From Polynucleobacter sp. JS-Safj-400b-B2 (GTDB lineage: Bacteria > Pseudomonadota > Gammaproteobacteria > Burkholderiales > Burkholderiaceae), in assembly GCF_018881975.1 (NCBI RefSeq), contig NZ_JACVPJ010000003.1:186001-250000 (forward strand): a stretch of DNA of 64,000 nt. The letters run 5' to 3'. Positions 8,334 to 19,400 of the stretch are shown here, one piece after another. How positions within the stretch are numbered: position 1 is the stretch's first letter; every line of letters starts with the position of its first letter. The notes beneath the pieces were generated by a model. That model was not told the origin of the DNA, made no database searches, and saw only the letters and a list, made by a program, of their open reading frames with translations. A program made the translations under genes and the position numbers.

Positions 8334-11080
8334 TCTATCAAGCTCGCTAGCTGGCGACGGGTATCTTCAATACTTTGACCGCGGCGTTTGGCTAAGTCTT
8401 CAACCTGATCATCCGATAGCTTGCCTACATTAAAGTAGCGCGCATCCGGATGCGCCAAATAGAAACCGCTCACGCTAGAAGCTGGATTCATGGCCATCGA
8501 CTCAGTGAGCGTCATGCCAATATCTTCAGAGCCAATCACACGTAACAAATCTTCTTTGACCTCATGAGCTGGACAGGCTGGGTAACCAGGTGCTGGACGA
8601 ATACCGCGATATTCCTCATTAATCATCTGATCATTAGTCAAAATCTCGTCAGTTGCGTAACCCCAAAGATCAGTACGAACGCGATAGTGCATTAATTCAG
8701 CAAAAGCCTCTGCTAAGCGATCTGCTAAAGCCTTCAACATAATGGCACTGTAGTCATCATGTTTCGCCTGAAATTCAGCAACTTTCTTTTCAACACCATG
8801 ACCAGTAGTAACTGCAAAACAGCCAAGGTAATCAGAAACGCCAGACTCTTTTGGCGCAACGTAATCAGCCAAGCAGCGATTGGGTCTACGTACGCCATCC
8901 ACTACAGGACGTTCTGATTGTTGACGCAAGTTGTGCCATACAAATAAAGGATGCTGACGTGCTTCATCGCTATACAGAACAATATCGTCACCTACTGTAT
9001 TGGCTGGATAAAACGCAACTACTGCATCGGCTTGTAGCCATTGTCCCTTAATGAGTTTGTCGAGTAAGGCTTGCGCGTCTGCATACACTTTACGCGCCTC
9101 AACACCAACCACTTCATCATCCAAAATTGCTGGGAACTTACCTGCCAAGTCCCAAGTCTGAAAGAAAGGTGTCCAATCGATATATTTAGCTATATCACCA
9201 AGTGCAAAGTTTTTAAATATGCGACGGCCAATAAACTTTGGCTTCTCGGGAACATAAGCAGACCAATCAATCATTTCGCGATTCTTACGCGCAGCTGCTA
9301 AAGAGATGGTTGGCGCAGCTTTCTTATTGGCATGCTGTTCACGAATGCGCACATAGTCATCACGCATATCTTGAATAAATTTCTTGGAGCTTTCATCTGA
9401 AAGCAAGCTAGAGGCCACAGATACTGAACGGGATGCATCCGGCACATACACCACTGGACCATCATAGTGAGGCGCAATCTTCACGGCAGTGTGAACACGT
9501 GAGGTTGTTGCGCCACCAATCATCAAAGGAATTTGACGCTCTCGGAACCAATCATCCCGCTGCATCTCTTGTGCAACGTAAGTCATCTGTTCTAAAGAAG
9601 GTGTAATCAAACCAGATAAACCAACAATATCGGCATTCTCTTCCTTGGCGCGCTTAAGAATCTCCGCACAAGGAACCATCACACCCATATTAGCTACTTC
9701 AAAGTTATTACATTGCAGCACCACGGTCACAATATTTTTACCGATATCGTGTACGTCACCTTTAACGGTGGCCATGACAATCTTGCCCTTAGCTTTGGCT
9801 TCGCCACCTGCTGCAATATGTTGACGCTTTTCTTCCTCAATGTAAGGAATCAAAATAGCAACCGCCTGCTTCATCACCCGCGCACTTTTGACCACTTGAG
9901 GCAAGAACATCTTGCCGGCGCCAAACAAGTCGCCAACGACGTTCATCCCGTCCATGAGCGGGCCTTCAATCACCTCAATTGGTCTGCCACCCGCGCCCAT
10001 GATTTCAGCGCGCAACTCTTCAGTATCTTCTTCAATAAAAGTAGTAATACCATGCACCAGGGCATGCGTTAGGCGCTCACGCACTGGAGCTTCTCGCCAC
10101 ACTAGGTTCTCGACCTGCTTGGCGCCACCGCCCTTAAATAGATCGGCAATATCGAGCAAACGCTCAGTTGGTGTTTTACCCTCTTTTTCTTTAAAGCGAT
10201 TGAGAACAACGTCCTCAACACGCTCACGCAACTCAGGATCTAAATCGGCATAGACGCCTAATTGACCAGCATTCACAATACCCATGTCCATACCAGCCTG
10301 AATGGCGTGATACAGAAACACCGTGTGAATCGCTTCGCGGACACGATCATTGCCGCGGAATGAGAAGCTTACATTGGAAACACCACCACTTACTTTGGCG
10401 CCCGGCAGATTTTCTTTAATCCAGCGAGTCGCATTAATAAAGTCGACCGCATAGTTGTCATGCTCTTCAATACCAGTAGCGATTGCAAAAATATTCGGAT
10501 CAAAAATAATGTCTTCAGCAGGAAAGCCAATTTCATTTACCAAGATCTCATAGCAACGCTGACAGATCTCTGTCTTACGTTTAAATGTATCCGCTTGTCC
10601 TGCCTCATCAAATGCCATCACCACGGATGCGGCACCATAACGACGAATTAGGCGCGCCTGATGTCTGAAAGGCTCTTCGCCCTCTTTTAGGGAGATTGAG
10701 TTAACAATAGGCTTACCTTGAATACATTTCAAACCCGCTTCAATGACGCTCCATTTAGAGGAGTCGATCATGATTGGAACGCGTGCAATATCGGGCTCGG
10801 ATGCAATCAAGTTCAAGAAGCGTGTCATCGCCGCCTCTGAATCAAGCATCGCTTCATCCATATTGATGTCGATAACTTGTGCACCATTCTCAACCTGCTG
10901 ACGCGCTACTACGAGCGCTTCATCAAATTGATTATTCAAAATCATGCGAGAAAATGCTTTTGATCCTGTGACATTAGTTCGCTCGCCTATATTGACGAAG
11001 CCAACATTGGCAGTCACGTTAAATGGCTCAAGCCCTGAAAGCTTCATTGCTGGTATTACTTTTTTCTCTATCTTACTCAT
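8330..11080 (-). CDS. metH: Methionine synthase, folate/cobalamin/reactivation modules (MetH part 2)
   Basis: This is the B12-dependent methionine synthase from the folate domain onward. Its 916 aa hold the pterin-binding domain ([17 protein letters not shown] at about 27-43 and following), the helical cobalamin cap, the B12-binding domain with the His ligand loop [10 protein letters not shown] near residue 450 and GGATTS, and the C-terminal AdoMet reactivation domain with [10 protein letters not shown] near residue 830. The homocysteine domain is absent and is encoded by the separate gene immediately upstream. The ATG overlaps that gene's stop by 4 bases, so the two halves are probably made in equal amounts and assemble. 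Confidence 0.95.
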   Translation of the reverse strand: MSKIEKKVIPAMKLSGLEPFNVTANVGFVNIGERTNVTGSKAFSRMILNNQFDEALVVARQQVENGAQVIDINMDEAMLDSEAAMTRFLNLIASEPDIARVPIMIDSSKWSVIEAGLKCIQGKPIVNSISLKEGEEPFRHQARLIRRYGAASVVMAFDEAGQADTFKRKTEICQRCYEILVNEIGFPAEDIIFDPNIFAIATGIEEHDNYAVDFINATRWIKENLPGAKVSGGVSNVSFSFRGNDRVREAIHTVFLYHAIQAGMDMGIVNAGQLGVYADLDPELRERVEDVVLNRFKEKEGKTPTERLLDIADLFKGGGAKQVENLVWREAPVRERLTHALVHGITTFIEEDTEELRAEIMGAGGRPIEVIEGPLMDGMNVVGDLFGAGKMFLPQVVKSARVMKQAVAILIPYIEEEKRQHIAAGGEAKAKGKIVMATVKGDVHDIGKNIVTVVLQCNNFEVANMGVMVPCAEILKRAKEENADIVGLSGLITPSLEQMTYVAQEMQRDDWFRERQIPLMIGGATTSRVHTAVKIAPHYDGPVVYVPDASRSVSVASSLLSDESSKKFIQDMRDDYVRIREQHANKKAAPTISLAAARKNREMIDWSAYVPEKPKFIGRRIFKNFALGDIAKYIDWTPFFQTWDLAGKFPAILDDEVVGVEARKVYADAQALLDKLIKGQWLQADAVVAFYPANTVGDDIVLYSDEARQHPLFVWHNLRQQSERPVVDGVRRPNRCLADYVAPKESGVSDYLGCFAVTTGHGVEKKVAEFQAKHDDYSAIMLKALADRLAEAFAELMHYRVRTDLWGYATDEILTNDQMINEEYRGIRPAPGYPACPAHEVKEDLLRVIGSEDIGMTLTESMAMNPASSVSGFYLAHPDARYFNVGKLSDDQVEDLAKRRGQSIEDTRRQLASLID

Positions 11081-12141
11081 GACAAAGCCTCTGCATTCTC
11101 GCGATAAAAGGCGCGAGGCTTGCGTTTGGCAACAGCGTTAGCAATTGCGCGAATGTGATCAGGCGTAGTACCGCAGCAACCACCAACCAAATTAACTAAA
11201 CCGTCTTTAGCAAAACCATCAACTAAGCTAGAAGTAATTTCAGGCGTCTCATCAAAGCCAGTATCACTCATCGGATTAGGCAAGCCTGCATTGGGGTAGC
11301 AGGAAACTGCGGCATCGCAGATGCGTGCGAGCTCTGCAATATAAGGGCGCATTAGTGCGGCACCTAATGCACAGTTCAAACCGAAAGTGAGGGGCTTAAT
11401 GTGGCGCAAGCTATTCCAGAATGCTTCCACTGTTTGACCAGACAAAATACGACCAGATGCATCTGTCACTGTTCCAGAAATCATCACAGGCAAGCGTTCG
11501 CCAGTCTCTTCAAAAAATTCATCGAGGGCAAACAATGCTGCTTTAGCATTGAGGGTATCAAAAATAGTTTCGACTAAAAATAAATCCACGCCACCAGCAA
11601 ATAATCCTTCGATCTGCTCACGATACGAAGCACGCAAAGCATCAAAGGTTACATTGCGCGCACCTGGATCATTAACATCCGGTGAAATACTTGCCGTCTT
11701 TGGTGTAGGCCCGATCGCGCCCGCAGCAAAACGCGGTCTTTCTGGGGTGCTGTATTTTTCACAAGCTGCACGCGCTAATTTGGCGGAGACCTCATTCATC
11801 TCACGAGCCAAGCCGGCCATTTTGTAATCTTCTTGAGCAACTGAGGTTGCGCCAAAAGTATTGGTTTCAATAATGTCCGCGCCAGCATCTAAATACTGCT
11901 CATGAATCTTGCTAATAATTTGTGGCTGAGTCAAAACCAAGAGCTCATTGTTGCCTTTGATATCCCCAGGGTGATCAGCAAAACGGATATTTCCTGGTAA
12001 GCCGCGATAGTCAGCTTCGGTTAACTTGTATTGCTGAATCATGGTGCCCATGGCGCCATCCAAAATAAGGATGCGCTGCTTTAATAGCTCAGGAAGCTTT
12101 TGACCGCGGGTATAGGGCTGGGACAAACCATTAGATTGCAT
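11077..12141 (-). CDS. Homocysteine S-methyltransferase module of split methionine synthase (MetH part 1)
   Basis: A 354-aa TIM-barrel homocysteine-binding domain corresponding to the first module of MetH. It has the start block [31 protein letters not shown], and zinc ligands in GLNCALGA (Cys about 255) and VGGCCGTTP (paired Cys about 320). Alone it lacks folate and cobalamin modules, so it must work with the 916-aa partner that it overlaps by 4 bases. Separation into two genes is common in Burkholderiales. No strong ribosome site is visible before ATG 12141. Confidence 0.93.
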   Translation of the reverse strand: MQSNGLSQPYTRGQKLPELLKQRILILDGAMGTMIQQYKLTEADYRGLPGNIRFADHPGDIKGNNELLVLTQPQIISKIHEQYLDAGADIIETNTFGATSVAQEDYKMAGLAREMNEVSAKLARAACEKYSTPERPRFAAGAIGPTPKTASISPDVNDPGARNVTFDALRASYREQIEGLFAGGVDLFLVETIFDTLNAKAALFALDEFFEETGERLPVMISGTVTDASGRILSGQTVEAFWNSLRHIKPLTFGLNCALGAALMRPYIAELARICDAAVSCYPNAGLPNPMSDTGFDETPEITSSLVDGFAKDGLVNLVGGCCGTTPDHIRAIANAVAKRKPRAFYRENAEALS

Positions 12142-12215
12142 TGTTAAACCGGGGATAATCTCTAGAATCCCTTATTCTATTGGAAAAGCCACTTTTCATT
12201 TACCTCGGAGCCCTT

Positions 12216-12674
12216 ATGTTTGGAACTATTCCAGAATTCAATCAAAGCCTAGATATGTTTAAGACCATGTGGGGACAAGGTGCCGCAGGTCAAGCAGGGC
12301 AATTCCCCTTTACGGCAGATGCCTCTAAGGCTGCCGGCGGCTTTGCTTCAGCTTTTCCTGGCTTAGATGTGGATGAGCTTGAAAAGCGCATTAAAGACCT
12401 TAAAAGTGTCGAAAACTGGCTCAATTTGAACCTCAACATCCTCAAGTCGACCATTCAGGGGCTAGAAGTTCAGCACGCCACCATGATGGCCCTTAAGTCC
12501 TTTGGCGATGCTGTCTCAGCAGCTAGTTCAGCAGCCAGCTCACCAAGCACCCCCAAAGAAGAGCCTAAGACTAAAACGACTAGCGCTAAACCGCGGAAAA
12601 CCGCAACACGCCGTCCTCGCAAAGTTGGCGATGCAACTTTCCTCGACGAAGTAGGTAATTCAGATGAGCAATAG
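12216..12674 (+). CDS. phaM: PhaM-type polyhydroxyalkanoate granule regulator
   Basis: A protein that in Ralstonia binds PHB synthase and DNA and controls granule number and segregation. Here it has 152 aa: N-terminal MFGTIPEFNQSLDMFKTMWG, a LEKRIKDLKSVENWLNLNLNIL block, a predicted helical centre, and an Ala/Ser-rich then basic C terminus (KPRKTATRRPRKVG) like the DNA-binding tail of PhaM. I chose ATG 12216 because GGAG lies 6 bases upstream; an in-frame start 12 codons earlier lacks one. The last 89 bases overlap the end of the convergent MBL gene. An intrinsic terminator lies about 50 bases downstream, inside that gene. It implies the organism makes polyhydroxyalkanoate, though no synthase is in the window. 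Confidence 0.88.
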   Translation: MFGTIPEFNQSLDMFKTMWGQGAAGQAGQFPFTADASKAAGGFASAFPGLDVDELEKRIKDLKSVENWLNLNLNILKSTIQGLEVQHATMMALKSFGDAVSAASSAASSPSTPKEEPKTKTTSAKPRKTATRRPRKVGDATFLDEVGNSDEQ

Positions 12675-13671
12675 CCTCGCCCATCGCAAACGTGAGTTGA
12701 TGAATATCTAGTTCACGTTTAAATAAAACCGGCACAATCTCTCTAGCATGTGCCGGTTTTTTACATGCACTCAAGGTATCGGCCAAGCGATCATCATGAT
12801 GGGCTTTGAGTTGCGCAACACGCGGCCTGATTCCGGTAAATGGTTTGCCATGGGATGGAAGTACTAAGGCATCCTCAGGTAACGCTAAATATTTTTCGAT
12901 AGATTCTAAATACAATCCCAGAGGATCCGCATCCGGATCAGCGTCATAAACACTCACATTCGTCGAGATGCGTGGCAACAACATGTCTCCAGAGATCAAC
13001 ACTCCTAGTTCTTTGCAAAAAAGAGAAGCATGTTCAGGCGCATGTCCATAGCCCATGATGAATTGCCAAGCACGACCACCAATCGAAATCGATTCGCCAT
13101 CAATAATGCGACGATATTGACGTGGTACCCCAGGAACCATATTGCTGTAGTAATTTGAACGCCCCCGAATTTTTTCTAAGTCCTCAGGAGTTGTTAAGCC
13201 ATGTTTTTGAAAATGATCTGCAGAACCACCGCTACCTGCACGTGAACCAACTGCAGCACCACCCTCTTTGCAACTTAACCATTGAGCAGTTAAATAATCT
13301 GTCATAGAAATCCACATAGGGACATTCCACTTCTCGCATAGCCACTGCGATAAACCCACATGGTCAGGATGCATGTGGGTCACAATGACACGCAAGACTG
13401 GCATGCTCTCTAGCTGGGTAGCAAACACCTGCTCCCACGAAGCCTTTGTCTCATCATTGGCGATACCACAGTCCACAATCGTCCACCCCGCAACACCATC
13501 AATCTCATCGCGTAATAGCCAAAGATTAATGTGATCCAAAGCAAAAGGCAGGCGCATTCTGATCCAGCGAACACCAGGCGCAACCTCGATTGTGCTGCCC
13601 ACTTCCGGAAGCAGGTCACCTAATGGATAATGAACAGTAGCTTTTGCACTTGCATGGTTTTGAGTGTTCAT
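12586..13671 (-). CDS. MBL-fold metallo-hydrolase
   Basis: A 361-aa metallo-beta-lactamase-fold hydrolase with the metal-binding motif THMHPDHVG (His-x-His-x-Asp-His) near residue 99. Further metal-ligand loops are YGHAPEHASLF and LPSHGKPF. The C-terminal winged helix (AIAHLNYLLRRGKLHR...GVLRF) is typical of MBL proteins fused to such a domain. That conserved ending confirms the reading frame across the overlap with phaM (12586-12674). The substrate is unknown; a thioester or glyoxalase-II-like hydrolysis is a family-level guess. It is divergent from the DUF1289 gene. Confidence 0.9.
   Translation of the reverse strand: MNTQNHASAKATVHYPLGDLLPEVGSTIEVAPGVRWIRMRLPFALDHINLWLLRDEIDGVAGWTIVDCGIANDETKASWEQVFATQLESMPVLRVIVTHMHPDHVGLSQWLCEKWNVPMWISMTDYLTAQWLSCKEGGAAVGSRAGSGGSADHFQKHGLTTPEDLEKIRGRSNYYSNMVPGVPRQYRRIIDGESISIGGRAWQFIMGYGHAPEHASLFCKELGVLISGDMLLPRISTNVSVYDADPDADPLGLYLESIEKYLALPEDALVLPSHGKPFTGIRPRVAQLKAHHDDRLADTLSACKKPAHAREIVPVLFKRELDIHQLTFAMGEAIAHLNYLLRRGKLHRQLCEDGVLRFSAV
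12725..12762 (+). terminator. Intrinsic terminator of phaM, inside the MBL gene
   Basis: A perfect 12-bp stem, AAAACCGGCACA (12725-12736) and TGTGCCGGTTTT (12749-12760), with a 12-base loop and a T-run through 12762. It reads as a textbook rho-independent terminator for the + strand, 50 bases after the phaM stop. It lies wholly within the MBL coding region on the other strand, where it encodes part of AHAREIVPVLFKR. Confidence 0.85.
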
Positions 13672-13711
13672 GGCTTCGTATTATTTAATTATTTTTACTT
13701 CTAGGTTAGCT

Positions 13712-13888
13712 TTGACAACAGTTCCATCGCCCTGCATTAATTGGTGTGACATGAATCCTGAAAATGGTTACTGTCGTGGGTGTTATCGTACCTTGAATGA
13801 AATCGCTGACTGGTCAGAACTAACGAATCCTGAAAAACTTGAGGTTTTGGCCGAACTACCTAGTCGAAAACCCCAAGCATCACAGTAA
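13712..13888 (+). CDS. DUF1289 family small Cys-rich protein
   Basis: A short protein with the DUF1289 signature: SPCINWCDMNPENGYCRGCYRTLNEIADW, giving four spaced Cys residues that probably bind a metal, then LTNPEKLEVLAELPSRK. I favour the TTG at 13712 (59 aa), which follows an AGG. A longer form from ATG 13664 (74 aa) would add a hydrophobic, AT-rich-encoded leader and overlap the divergent MBL start, which looks like promoter DNA read as protein. The function of the family is unknown. Confidence 0.75.
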   Translation: MTTVPSPCINWCDMNPENGYCRGCYRTLNEIADWSELTNPEKLEVLAELPSRKPQASQ

Positions 13889-13905
13889 AACTAATATTTA
13901 TTTCT

Positions 13906-14889
13906 TTATTTATTGACGTCGACAATCAAACGTCCACGAACATTACCCGCCATTAATTCTTGTGCGTATTTGATCGACTCCTCAAGCGTAATCTCATGTG
14001 AGATTTCATCTAAAGTTTTCAAATCCACTAACTTACTTAATTGCTCATAGGCAGCAATGCGTTTTGCACGTGGCACAGTCACGCTATTGATGCCATACAA
14101 AGTTACGCCACGCAAAATAAATGGCGCAACCGAAGAAGGAAAATCCATGCCCTGAGCTAATCCACAGGCTGCAACTGCACCATCACTCTTAGTCTGTGCA
14201 CAAGCGTTAGCTAAAGTATGGCTACCTACGCTGTCAACCACAGCAGCCCAACGCTCTTTTGCCAACGGCTTACCAGGAGCAGATAAAGTAGCGCGATCAA
14301 TGACTTCGGCTGCACCCAATTTCTTTAAGTAATCCGCCTCAGCCATACGTCCTGTGCTGGCAACCACTGTGAAACCAAGCTTACTCAGGAGCGCAATTGC
14401 AAAGCTACCAACGCCACCAGCTGCGCCAGTCACCAAGACCTCGCCATCACTAGGCTTAAGTCCATGCTTTTGTAATGCCATGATGCAGAGCATGGCGGTA
14501 TAGCCTGCAGTGCCAATGGCCAATGCTTGTTTGGCTGTAAATCCCTTTGGTAGAGGAATCAGCCAATCAGCCTTGACACGAGCCTGTTGACCCAAGCCAC
14601 CCCAATGCCCTTCACCCACTCCCCAGCCATTGAGAAGTACCATATCGCCTGCCTTGAAGTCAGGACTAGAGCTTTCCATCACTTCACCAGCAAAATCGAT
14701 ACCCGGCACCATTGGAAAGCTTCGAATGACTGGACCTTTGCCAGTAATGGCAAGGCCATCCTTATAGTTGAGCGTGGAATACAGGACTTTTACACGAACA
14801 TCGCCCTCTGGGAGGCTGGCCTCATCTACCTGGGCTAACTCTGCGCGATAACCCTGATCATCCTTATTTACCAATATTGCTTTAAACAT
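13906..14889 (-). CDS. MDR family NADPH oxidoreductase (AcuI/YhdH-like acrylyl-CoA reductase)
   Basis: A 327-aa medium-chain dehydrogenase/reductase without structural zinc, starting MFKAILVNKDDQGY. The cofactor loop is VLVTGAAGGVGSFAIALLSKLG near residues 150-170, and the acceptor region ASTGRMAEADYL follows. The family (YhdH/AcuI) reduces acryloyl-CoA to propionyl-CoA using NADPH. ATG 14889 has an AAGGAAG site 5 bases upstream; the open frame continues 13 codons further but with no site. It converges with the DUF1289 gene, 17 bp away. Confidence 0.88.
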   Translation of the reverse strand: MFKAILVNKDDQGYRAELAQVDEASLPEGDVRVKVLYSTLNYKDGLAITGKGPVIRSFPMVPGIDFAGEVMESSSPDFKAGDMVLLNGWGVGEGHWGGLGQQARVKADWLIPLPKGFTAKQALAIGTAGYTAMLCIMALQKHGLKPSDGEVLVTGAAGGVGSFAIALLSKLGFTVVASTGRMAEADYLKKLGAAEVIDRATLSAPGKPLAKERWAAVVDSVGSHTLANACAQTKSDGAVAACGLAQGMDFPSSVAPFILRGVTLYGINSVTVPRAKRIAAYEQLSKLVDLKTLDEISHEITLEESIKYAQELMAGNVRGRLIVDVNK

Positions 14890-14977
14890 GTCTCTTCCTT
14901 TTAGAACGAGGTATTTTCCCCGCAACAATTGCCTAATAGGTTTATCCTAACGAGCATTGCTGATTATGGAGGTTTCC

Positions 14978-15274
14978 ATGAAAAAAATTCTACTATTAAC
15001 TACGATTTCTGGCTTGCTGCTCTCTGGCTGTTATTTCACCCAAATTAACATGTCCATGGGCAATATGCGCCTTATTTCCTCTAGCGCTGCGCCACAGGAT
15101 GTCATGGATTTCGCCACCAAGACCTGTAAAGACGATTTTTATGAGGGAGCCAGCTTTCTATCAAAAGCAGGTAAAGAATATCGCTTCAAGTGCGTAAAAG
15201 CTGAAGAAAACGAAATCTTGATTCCTATTCCTGGCACAACAATTACCGCTACAGCAAAAGCTGAAGCCAAATAA
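14978..15274 (+). CDS. Small lipoprotein of unknown function
   Basis: A 98-aa predicted lipoprotein. After the ATG at 14978, preceded by a strong GGAGG, come MKK, a hydrophobic core and the lipobox LLSGC, with the lipidated Cys at about residue 18. The mature part contains two further Cys (KTCKDD, FKCVKAEE), perhaps a disulfide. An alternative in-frame ATG at 14957 is too early for the ribosome site. I do not recognise a named family. The flavin reductase gene follows within 11 bases, so they may share a transcript. Confidence 0.82.
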   Translation: MKKILLLTTISGLLLSGCYFTQINMSMGNMRLISSSAAPQDVMDFATKTCKDDFYEGASFLSKAGKEYRFKCVKAEENEILIPIPGTTITATAKAEAK

Positions 15275-15284
15275 GTAAAGACTA

Positions 15285-15785
15285 ATGACTCCATTCACCT
15301 CACAAGAGCTACGCAAAGGTTTTGCATCATTTGCTACTGGGGTCACTGTCATTACCTGCCTCGATGAGGAAAACAATCCTCATGGCATTACGATTAGCTC
15401 CTTTAATACCGTCTCGCTAGAACCCCCGCTGATTCTCTGGAGTCTAAAGAAGCATTCGCGGCTAATGCCTTGGGTTGAGCTTGGCAAGAAACATCTCATT
15501 CACGTTCTAGAGCGCTCTCAAGAGAATTTAGCAATGCACTTTGCCACAGTGAAGACCGATCAATTTAAGACGGTGGATCACAAGCTGGCGGCTAGCGGAC
15601 TTACCCAGATTGATCATTGCGTTGCTTATTACGAATGTGAAACTGTTTGCGTTCACATTGGCGGCGATCACAACATCATTGTTGCCAAAGTAATTAACTT
15701 AAAAAATCATCCTGAACGAGAGCCGCTCATTTTTGCGCGCAGCCAATTTATTGGCCTTGATTTCTCGGAAACTAAAGCTAGCTAA
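15285..15785 (+). CDS. Flavin reductase family protein
   Basis: A 166-aa FMN-binding split-barrel protein of the HpaC/RutF type, recognised by LRKGFASFATGVTVITC, the GITISSFNTVSLEPPLILWSL block and the C-terminal PLIFARSQFIGL. Such proteins supply reduced flavin to two-component monooxygenases, but no monooxygenase is nearby, so the partner is unknown. It is followed 27 bp later by a glutathione S-transferase gene on the same strand. Confidence 0.88.
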   Translation: MTPFTSQELRKGFASFATGVTVITCLDEENNPHGITISSFNTVSLEPPLILWSLKKHSRLMPWVELGKKHLIHVLERSQENLAMHFATVKTDQFKTVDHKLAASGLTQIDHCVAYYECETVCVHIGGDHNIIVAKVINLKNHPEREPLIFARSQFIGLDFSETKAS

Positions 15786-15812
15786 TTCGAATTAATCTCA
15801 CAAGGAAATGCC

Positions 15813-16475
15813 ATGATGCGTTTATGGGGTCGTAAAAGTTCTATTAACGTTCAAAAAGTATTGTGGTGCCTTGCTGAGCTTGGACTAAAAGAAGGCAAAG
15901 ACTTTGAACGTATCGATGCCGGCCTTCAATTTGGAATCAATAACACGCCAGAGTTTTTAAAACTCAATCCCAATGGCTTAGTGCCGACGCTACAAGATGG
16001 AGAAGTAGTGCTTTGGGAATCTAATACCATCATGCGCTACTTAGCCCGTCAGCATGATCAGGCTGGGCGCTTTACTACTGATATCAGAACTCAGTACGAA
16101 TCCGAGAAATGGATGGATTGGCAATTGGGTACGATGTGGCCAGCGCTACGGATTGCATTTCTGGGCCTCACCAGAACACCAGAGGAGGAACGTAAATACG
16201 AATCCATTCTCAAGGGATATCAAGAAACTAATCGACTACTGGGATTACTAGATCAAACATTATCTAAGAAAAGCTATTGCGCGGGAAATCAATTTCAGGC
16301 TGGCGATATTGTTCTAGCTCTGTGTGTCAGCCGTTGGATTCTTCTAAATCAGACCTTTCCACAACATACTGGCGAGCGTGCAGTCCTTAAGAATATTGAT
16401 GCTTGGATGAAGCGATTAGAAAGAGAAACCTGCTTTAACGATATTGTTGAAAAAGAACTCAATATCGTTAAATAG
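15813..16475 (+). CDS. Glutathione S-transferase family protein
   Basis: A 220-aa cytosolic GST: N-terminal thioredoxin-like domain (MRLWGRKSSINVQKVLWCLAEL, with Ser in the likely catalytic position), the NPNGLVPTLQDG cis-Pro region and the ESNTIMRYLA glutathione-contact motif, then an all-helical C-terminal domain. Two ATGs in tandem (15813, 15816) follow AAGGAA. The specific substrate cannot be told. It converges with the RND efflux operon. Confidence 0.9.
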   Translation: MMRLWGRKSSINVQKVLWCLAELGLKEGKDFERIDAGLQFGINNTPEFLKLNPNGLVPTLQDGEVVLWESNTIMRYLARQHDQAGRFTTDIRTQYESEKWMDWQLGTMWPALRIAFLGLTRTPEEERKYESILKGYQETNRLLGLLDQTLSKKSYCAGNQFQAGDIVLALCVSRWILLNQTFPQHTGERAVLKNIDAWMKRLERETCFNDIVEKELNIVK

Positions 16476-16490
16476 TTTTTCTTTTACTCG

Positions 16491-19400
16491 TTACTGTTGT
16501 TTAAATTTCTTGGCGTGGTGATCAGCGCCAATAAATAAGTACATTGCCGGCACCACAAAGAGTGTGAACAATGTCCCGATCGATAGGCCTGTAAAGATCA
16601 CGATACCCATTGATTTACGCCCTGCAGCACCAGCTCCTGAAGCGATCACCAAAGGAAGTACCCCTAAAACCATCGCAGCAGTCGTCATCAAAATAGGGCG
16701 TAAACGAACGCTACTTGCCTCAACGATGGCATCGAGTTTACTGCGGCCGGCCTCCTGAAGTTCATTAGCAAACTCCACAATCAAAATACCGTGCTTACTA
16801 ATCAAACCCATGAGCGTGACCAGCCCAACCTGTGTATAAACGTTCAGGGTCGTGAACCCCAGATTAATAAAGATCAAGGCGCCAAATAAGGCTAGTGGCA
16901 CAGAAACCAAAATTACAATCGGGTCACGGAAGCTTTCAAACTGTGCCGCAAGTACCAAGAACACAATCAGAATCGCAAAGAACATGGTGACTAAGAAGCC
17001 GCCAGACTCAGCCATAAATTGGCGTGAAGGGCCGGCGTAGTCCATGCTATAGCCATTAGGTGCAACCTCTTTCAAGGTCTGGCGCATGAACTCCAATAAA
17101 TCGGCCTGCGAAATAAATGGGGTGCTCACACCCGAGATCGTCGCAGAGTTTAATTGCTGGAAGTGATTAATCGACTGCGGCACAACTCTTTGCTTGATTG
17201 TTGCGATAGTACGTGCCTGAACCATAGCGCCACTTGGCGTACGAATATAGTAGTCCAAGATTTGATCAGGGTTCAAACGATCAACTTGTTTGACCTGTGG
17301 AATCACGCGGTAAGAGCGTCCAGCTACTGAGAAGTAATTAACGTAACCACCACCTAATGCCGCAGAGAGTGCTGCGCCAACTTGTTGCTGAGTCATGCCT
17401 AAAGCCGCTACTTTTTCTCGATCAATCTCCAATACATCTTGTGGCTTATCAATCTTGAGATCAGAATCCACGAAAAAGAAATTGCCACTGCGGCGTGCTT
17501 TATCAAGGACTGCTTGCGACACTTCATTTAAAGCCGCATAAGATTCGGTGGTATTGATGACTACCTGTACTGGTAAGCCTTGCGCTCCCGGTAATGCTGG
17601 AAATTGAAAGGCTGCAACGCGTGCGCCTGCAATGCTATTCCACTTCTGCTGCATATCTTCTTGGAACTTGGTTGCATTGCGATTGCGTTCACCCCAGTCT
17701 TTAAGCAAGATACCGCCAAAACTAGATGTTGGACTCGTAATCTGAAAAGCCTGTTCGTATTCTGGTTCTGCGGCAGCAATCGCGTAGATTTGATCTGCAT
17801 AAGTCTGCATTTGATTAACCGTACTATTGGGAGGCCCTGATGCTTGCATCAAAACGATTCCTTGATCTTCTGTTGGCGCTAGTTCTCCCCACGCAGTTGC
17901 ATACAAATAGGCAACCCCACCTAATAGAATGACACCCATCACGATGATGACTTGCCATGTACTTAAGAGGTCACGCAAAGTTGTTTGATAGCTGTGATGT
18001 ACTTTATCGAAAATGCGATCAATCTTTTGTACAAACGGTGAGGCCTCTTGCTCTTCGGTAAAGATGCGAGAACACATCATGGGTGACAGCGTTAAGGCAA
18101 TTAATCCCGAAACGGCTACAGCACTAGCCAAAGTAAATGCGAATTCAGTAAATAGCGCACCTGTTAATCCACCCTGAAAGCCAATCGGGATATACACCGC
18201 AATCAGCACTACGGTCATTGCCAAAATAGGTCCGCCTAATTCGCGGGCAGCGATTAAAGAAGCCTCTAGCGGAGACTTACCCTCTTTCATATGACGGTCA
18301 ACGTTCTCCACCACAATGATGGCGTCATCAACCACCAATCCAATTGCCAATACCAAAGCCAAGAGGGTAAGCAGGTTAATTGAATAACCTAGAACTTGCA
18401 TCAGAAAAAAGGTGCCAATCAATGACAGAGGCATTGCAATCACTGGAACAGCTACGGCACGAGCACTACCCAAGAAAAGGTAGATCACCACAGTCACAAT
18501 CACTAAAGCCTCTAATAAAGTAGAGACCACTTCATCAATAGAGCTGGTAATAAATTTGGTGGAGTCGTAAACAATCTTGCCTGTCATGCCAATTGGCAAT
18601 TGTTTCTGAATATCAGGCACCACATCTCGTACTCGCTGAGCCACATCTAATAGGTTAGCCTGAGGAGCAACCTTAATTGCAATAAAAACCGACTTCTTGC
18701 CGCTGAAAGCAACGTTAGTGTTGTAGTCCTCAGACCCCAAAGTGACTGTAGCCACTTGATCTAGGTAAACAATATTCACGCCATCTTTTTTAATGACCAA
18801 CTTCCGAAACTCTTCAAGGGTATGCAAATCGGTTCCAGCAACCAGGTCAACCGATACCATCTCACCCTTAGTGCTGCCAACTGCCGATAGATAATTATTG
18901 GCTGCCATGGCGCTATAGACGTCGTCAGCACCCACACCCATACCAGCCATCTTCTCGCGGTCTAGCCAAGCACGTAAGGCAAACTTTCGACCGCCAGTGA
19001 TTTCTGCATTCTGAACCCCCTCTACTGAGTCTAGTTTTGGCTTTACAACACGCAATAGATAATCGGTAATGGCATTGTTAGGAATTTCATCGCTATAAAA
19101 ACCCATATACATAGCAGCAGTAGATTGACCAACCTGCACTGTCAAAATAGGTTGCTGCGCCTGAGGTGGCAGCTGATTCTTTACTGCGCTAATTTGAGTC
19201 TGTATCTGCGTTAATGCCGCGTTGGAGTCATAGTTCAACTTCAATGTTGCAACAATAGTCGAAACCCCGCTCACGCTGGCGGATGATAGGTAATCAATAC
19301 CTTGTGCCTGAGCTATTGAAGCCTCCAAAGGCTGAGTAATAAAGCCTGCAATTGTTTCAGGATCGGCGCCATAGTAGGCCGTAGTAATTGTCACAATCGC

